NCBI GenBank assembly: GCA_026874595.1
Contig: CM049315.1
Coordinates: forward strand, 7,560,664-7,624,663
Reading direction: 5' to 3'
Length of the DNA stretch: 64,000 nucleotides
DNA from: Sipunculus nudus
Lineage: Eukaryota; Annelida; Sipuncula; Golfingiida; Sipunculidae
Below are positions 61,983-64,000 of the stretch, piece after piece (position 1 is the stretch's first letter; the number at the start of each line of letters is the position of its first letter). The position numbers and the translations under genes were made by a program. The notes under the pieces are model-generated. The model searched no databases and was not told the origin of the DNA. It worked only from the letters and a program-made list of their open reading frames with translations.

Positions 61983-62037
<55 letters not shown>
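61983..62037 (+). repeat. (TA)n microsatellite
   Basis: A pure AT tract that begins at the TA flanking the right end of the pogo-like element. Confidence 0.95.
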
Positions 62038-62040
<3 letters not shown>

Positions 62041-62105
62041 CTTGACACCAAATGTGTCTGCACGACGACTTAGCATTCAGCAGGGAGGACTAATGGCCTC
62101 ATTGG

Positions 62106-62191
62106 AGATGTATGAATAGCGTGCTGGTTCACTGTGTACAGAGGTCCTCCATCTCTATATACAATGAACCTGCATGGCTATTCATACATCT
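62106..62191. repeat. Long imperfect hairpin
   Basis: AGATGTATGAATAGC at 62106-62120 and the following bases pair with 62158-62191 (ending GCTATTCATACATCT) with a few mismatches across about 33 bp. The ~19-nt loop contains GAGGTCCTCC. No gene is nearby. Confidence 0.8.
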
Positions 62192-62429
62192 ATCTCTATA
62201 TATAGACATTTAAATATATTTTCTTAATCACACTTAAACTATATTACAATAAGTAGAAGGTTTTAGAAATAACGTGTTATGTTTCCAGTATAAATCAAGT
62301 CTTAACCTTGTTTAGATATAATATTTTAAATATCAGTTTAAATAAATATAGTAAATTCATCAATAGAACCAAATTCTATCATATTATTCACTAATATATT
62401 TAATTTGCAATATATAAATTTTATTCCCT

Positions 62430-62526
62430 GAATGGGGGGGGGGGGGGAGTACATTGACCATCCCCACTTACCAAAAAAGTGTGGGAGGATATATATATTC
62501 CTATCTGCCCCTATATTGACGCACCT
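62430..62526 (-). mobile_element. Truncated copy of the 14046 hAT MITE
   Basis: Read on the minus strand it starts CAGGTGCGTCAATA at 62526 and continues through AGATAGG, a TATA stretch, a CACTTTTTTGG motif and GGATGGTCAATGTA, as at 14046-14135. It ends in a 14-nt G run (62434-62447). The opposite TIR is missing. Confidence 0.65.
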
Positions 62527-62529
62527 GAT

Positions 62530-64000
62530 ATGCAGTCTAGAAACCTAAACTTGTGACAGGAGGTCGTTTTAGGAAAATTATTATGATTCTGTTAACAAAA
62601 GTACGTTTAAGTTATAGTCTCATAAAAGATTTTGACGTAAATTTTGTACATATAACTGGTCTTAAAGTGGCTTGTTAAACTCTCTGACTTCTCATCGGTT
62701 TTGTCCAATTTGCATTGATGGAGCTTTAATGGATCCGGTTTTAGCAAAGTGATTTTAACGAAGAATGAAATTTTAGTAAACCATGTTTTTGTAAACTACT
62801 GTCGTTTAACCTTGTCTTTAATATTCCTTTATGGGTTGGTAAATATATATTTACAAATTTGTTTGACCCAAAGTGAGAGTTATTGAATATATAAAACTTG
62901 TATAAACTTTGTATAAACGGGAGGTCATTTTACTAGATATATGGATCGCCCATTCAAACTATTGCATTTTTTTTATTTTGTTATTTATACGTTATCAGTG
63001 GTTTAGGTCTCGTTTAAAACCCCACTGTCATTAACGCAAGTGATGTTACAAGCCGTTGGTAAGGACATCGCAAACGCGCTGAGTTGCATAGCTAACAGGG
63101 GGAGGGTAGCATATATTTTGAATCCCCACCACACCCCTTAAACCACTATTGATGACTTCAGATTCCGTCATTTTCTATGTAATGTAGCCGTACAGTACTT
63201 TTTTATTCGCAATAATAATATTCTTGCAGTAATTATTTTATCATTTACAAAGCCAGAAACGGACATACAGCTAAAGTATTGAATACATTGTATCTATTTC
63301 TTTAGAAATGGTCACTGACTGCCTGCGTCTGTCATTGATTGAGGCTGTCTTTGCTCAGGCTTCCTACTTAGTCAGATGGCTTAACGGAATTATCGTTACT
63401 CGTCGGATAAAAGCACCAAATTTGGTATGAAGTATATACGGGTTAATTCTGATCACTCTGAAGGGGGAGCCCACCCGAACTCAGTTTCTAATTCCTTAAG
63501 CAGACCCGAATCTAAAAAACAAGAATTTTAAGTAAAATCTCACACGTTTTCCACATTGACTCTAAAACTCATTTTAAATTAATCAATATGCATAATAAGA
63601 ACACCATTATGAAATATCATGAACAGCTATCGTAGAAGTTGTGACGAAAATCATGTTAAAGTATAATTGTTGGTCGCTTGAGTTTAAAGGGTCACGTCAT
63701 CCATTGATTTGAAACTGTATCCTGTGAGTATGTTTAAATGGCCTCGTCTTCGGAAGTGAGGATTATGGAGAAGTTATGAAATATGTCATTTGAATAGAAA
63801 ATTAAAATGGCATAATGATTAGGATTATAAAGATTAAACACCCACATAATTAAAATATATAGGGAATATACTAGTAAATATATACCTTTTCCAGTGAAAC
63901 CATCCATTTCGAAAGCTATATCTGAAGTCGTATTTACGAAGACCCAAGGTGATTGAAACAACTTATTGAATTGTCGTAAATCGCAAATACTGTTGCTGTA
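62530..64000. other. Intergenic DNA to window end, no gene seen
   Basis: AT-rich with no supported coding region. 63330-63480 has a somewhat different composition, but no family could be named. The minus frame 63734-63961 is unconvincing. Confidence 0.4.

Overview
The window is eukaryotic nuclear DNA: AT-rich, gene-poor and dominated by interspersed repeats, with splice-type signals and microsatellites. It is most likely from a mollusc, probably a bivalve. That inference rests on the repeats, chiefly elements opening with a GCTCAGCTGA-type hairpin followed by GTCC/GTCT tetranucleotides. No species can be named from the sequence alone. Only one protein-coding gene is convincing: an uninterrupted 648-codon SLC5-family sodium-coupled solute transporter at 23724-25670 (+), with a 3' splice site in its 5' UTR and a poly(A) signal shortly after the stop. 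Layout: 1-3760 holds a foldback-type repeat with a near-perfect palindrome, a duplicated 76-bp segment that could be an exon, a tRNA-like SINE head and a hAT-like MITE end. 3768-6684 is a nest of transposons: a Helentron-like element broken by a hAT-like element, itself broken by a solo LTR-like sequence. From 8247 to 35262 at least seven Helentron-like (HINE-like) copies lie on both sides of the transporter gene. They share terminal hairpins, a short inverted repeat placed asymmetrically and a GTCY microsatellite, but carry two unrelated internal cores. Between them are a hAT MITE with its 8-bp target duplication, a minisatellite of twelve 32-bp units, and a tandem duplication with a small TIR element in its second copy. 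35263-40848 is mostly repeat-derived, with a Harbinger-like MITE, a long CT tract and a GC-rich island opening with a long hairpin. 40849-44125 is a satellite array of about 50-52-bp monomers, itself duplicated together with its left flank. 44126-59687 is much poorer in repeats and looks like ordinary intergenic or intronic DNA; it contains a second foldback copy and a reverse-transcriptase relic. 59688-61982 is a pogo/Tigger-like element enclosing a SINE and a 5'-truncated non-LTR retrotransposon, followed by an AT tract, a long hairpin and a truncated relative of the hAT MITE. Apart from the transporter, everything describable is mobile-element or tandem-repeat biology. No operon-like or multi-gene system is visible and no autonomous transposase, Rep/helicase or complete reverse transcriptase is present, so the elements here would have to be mobilised from elsewhere.
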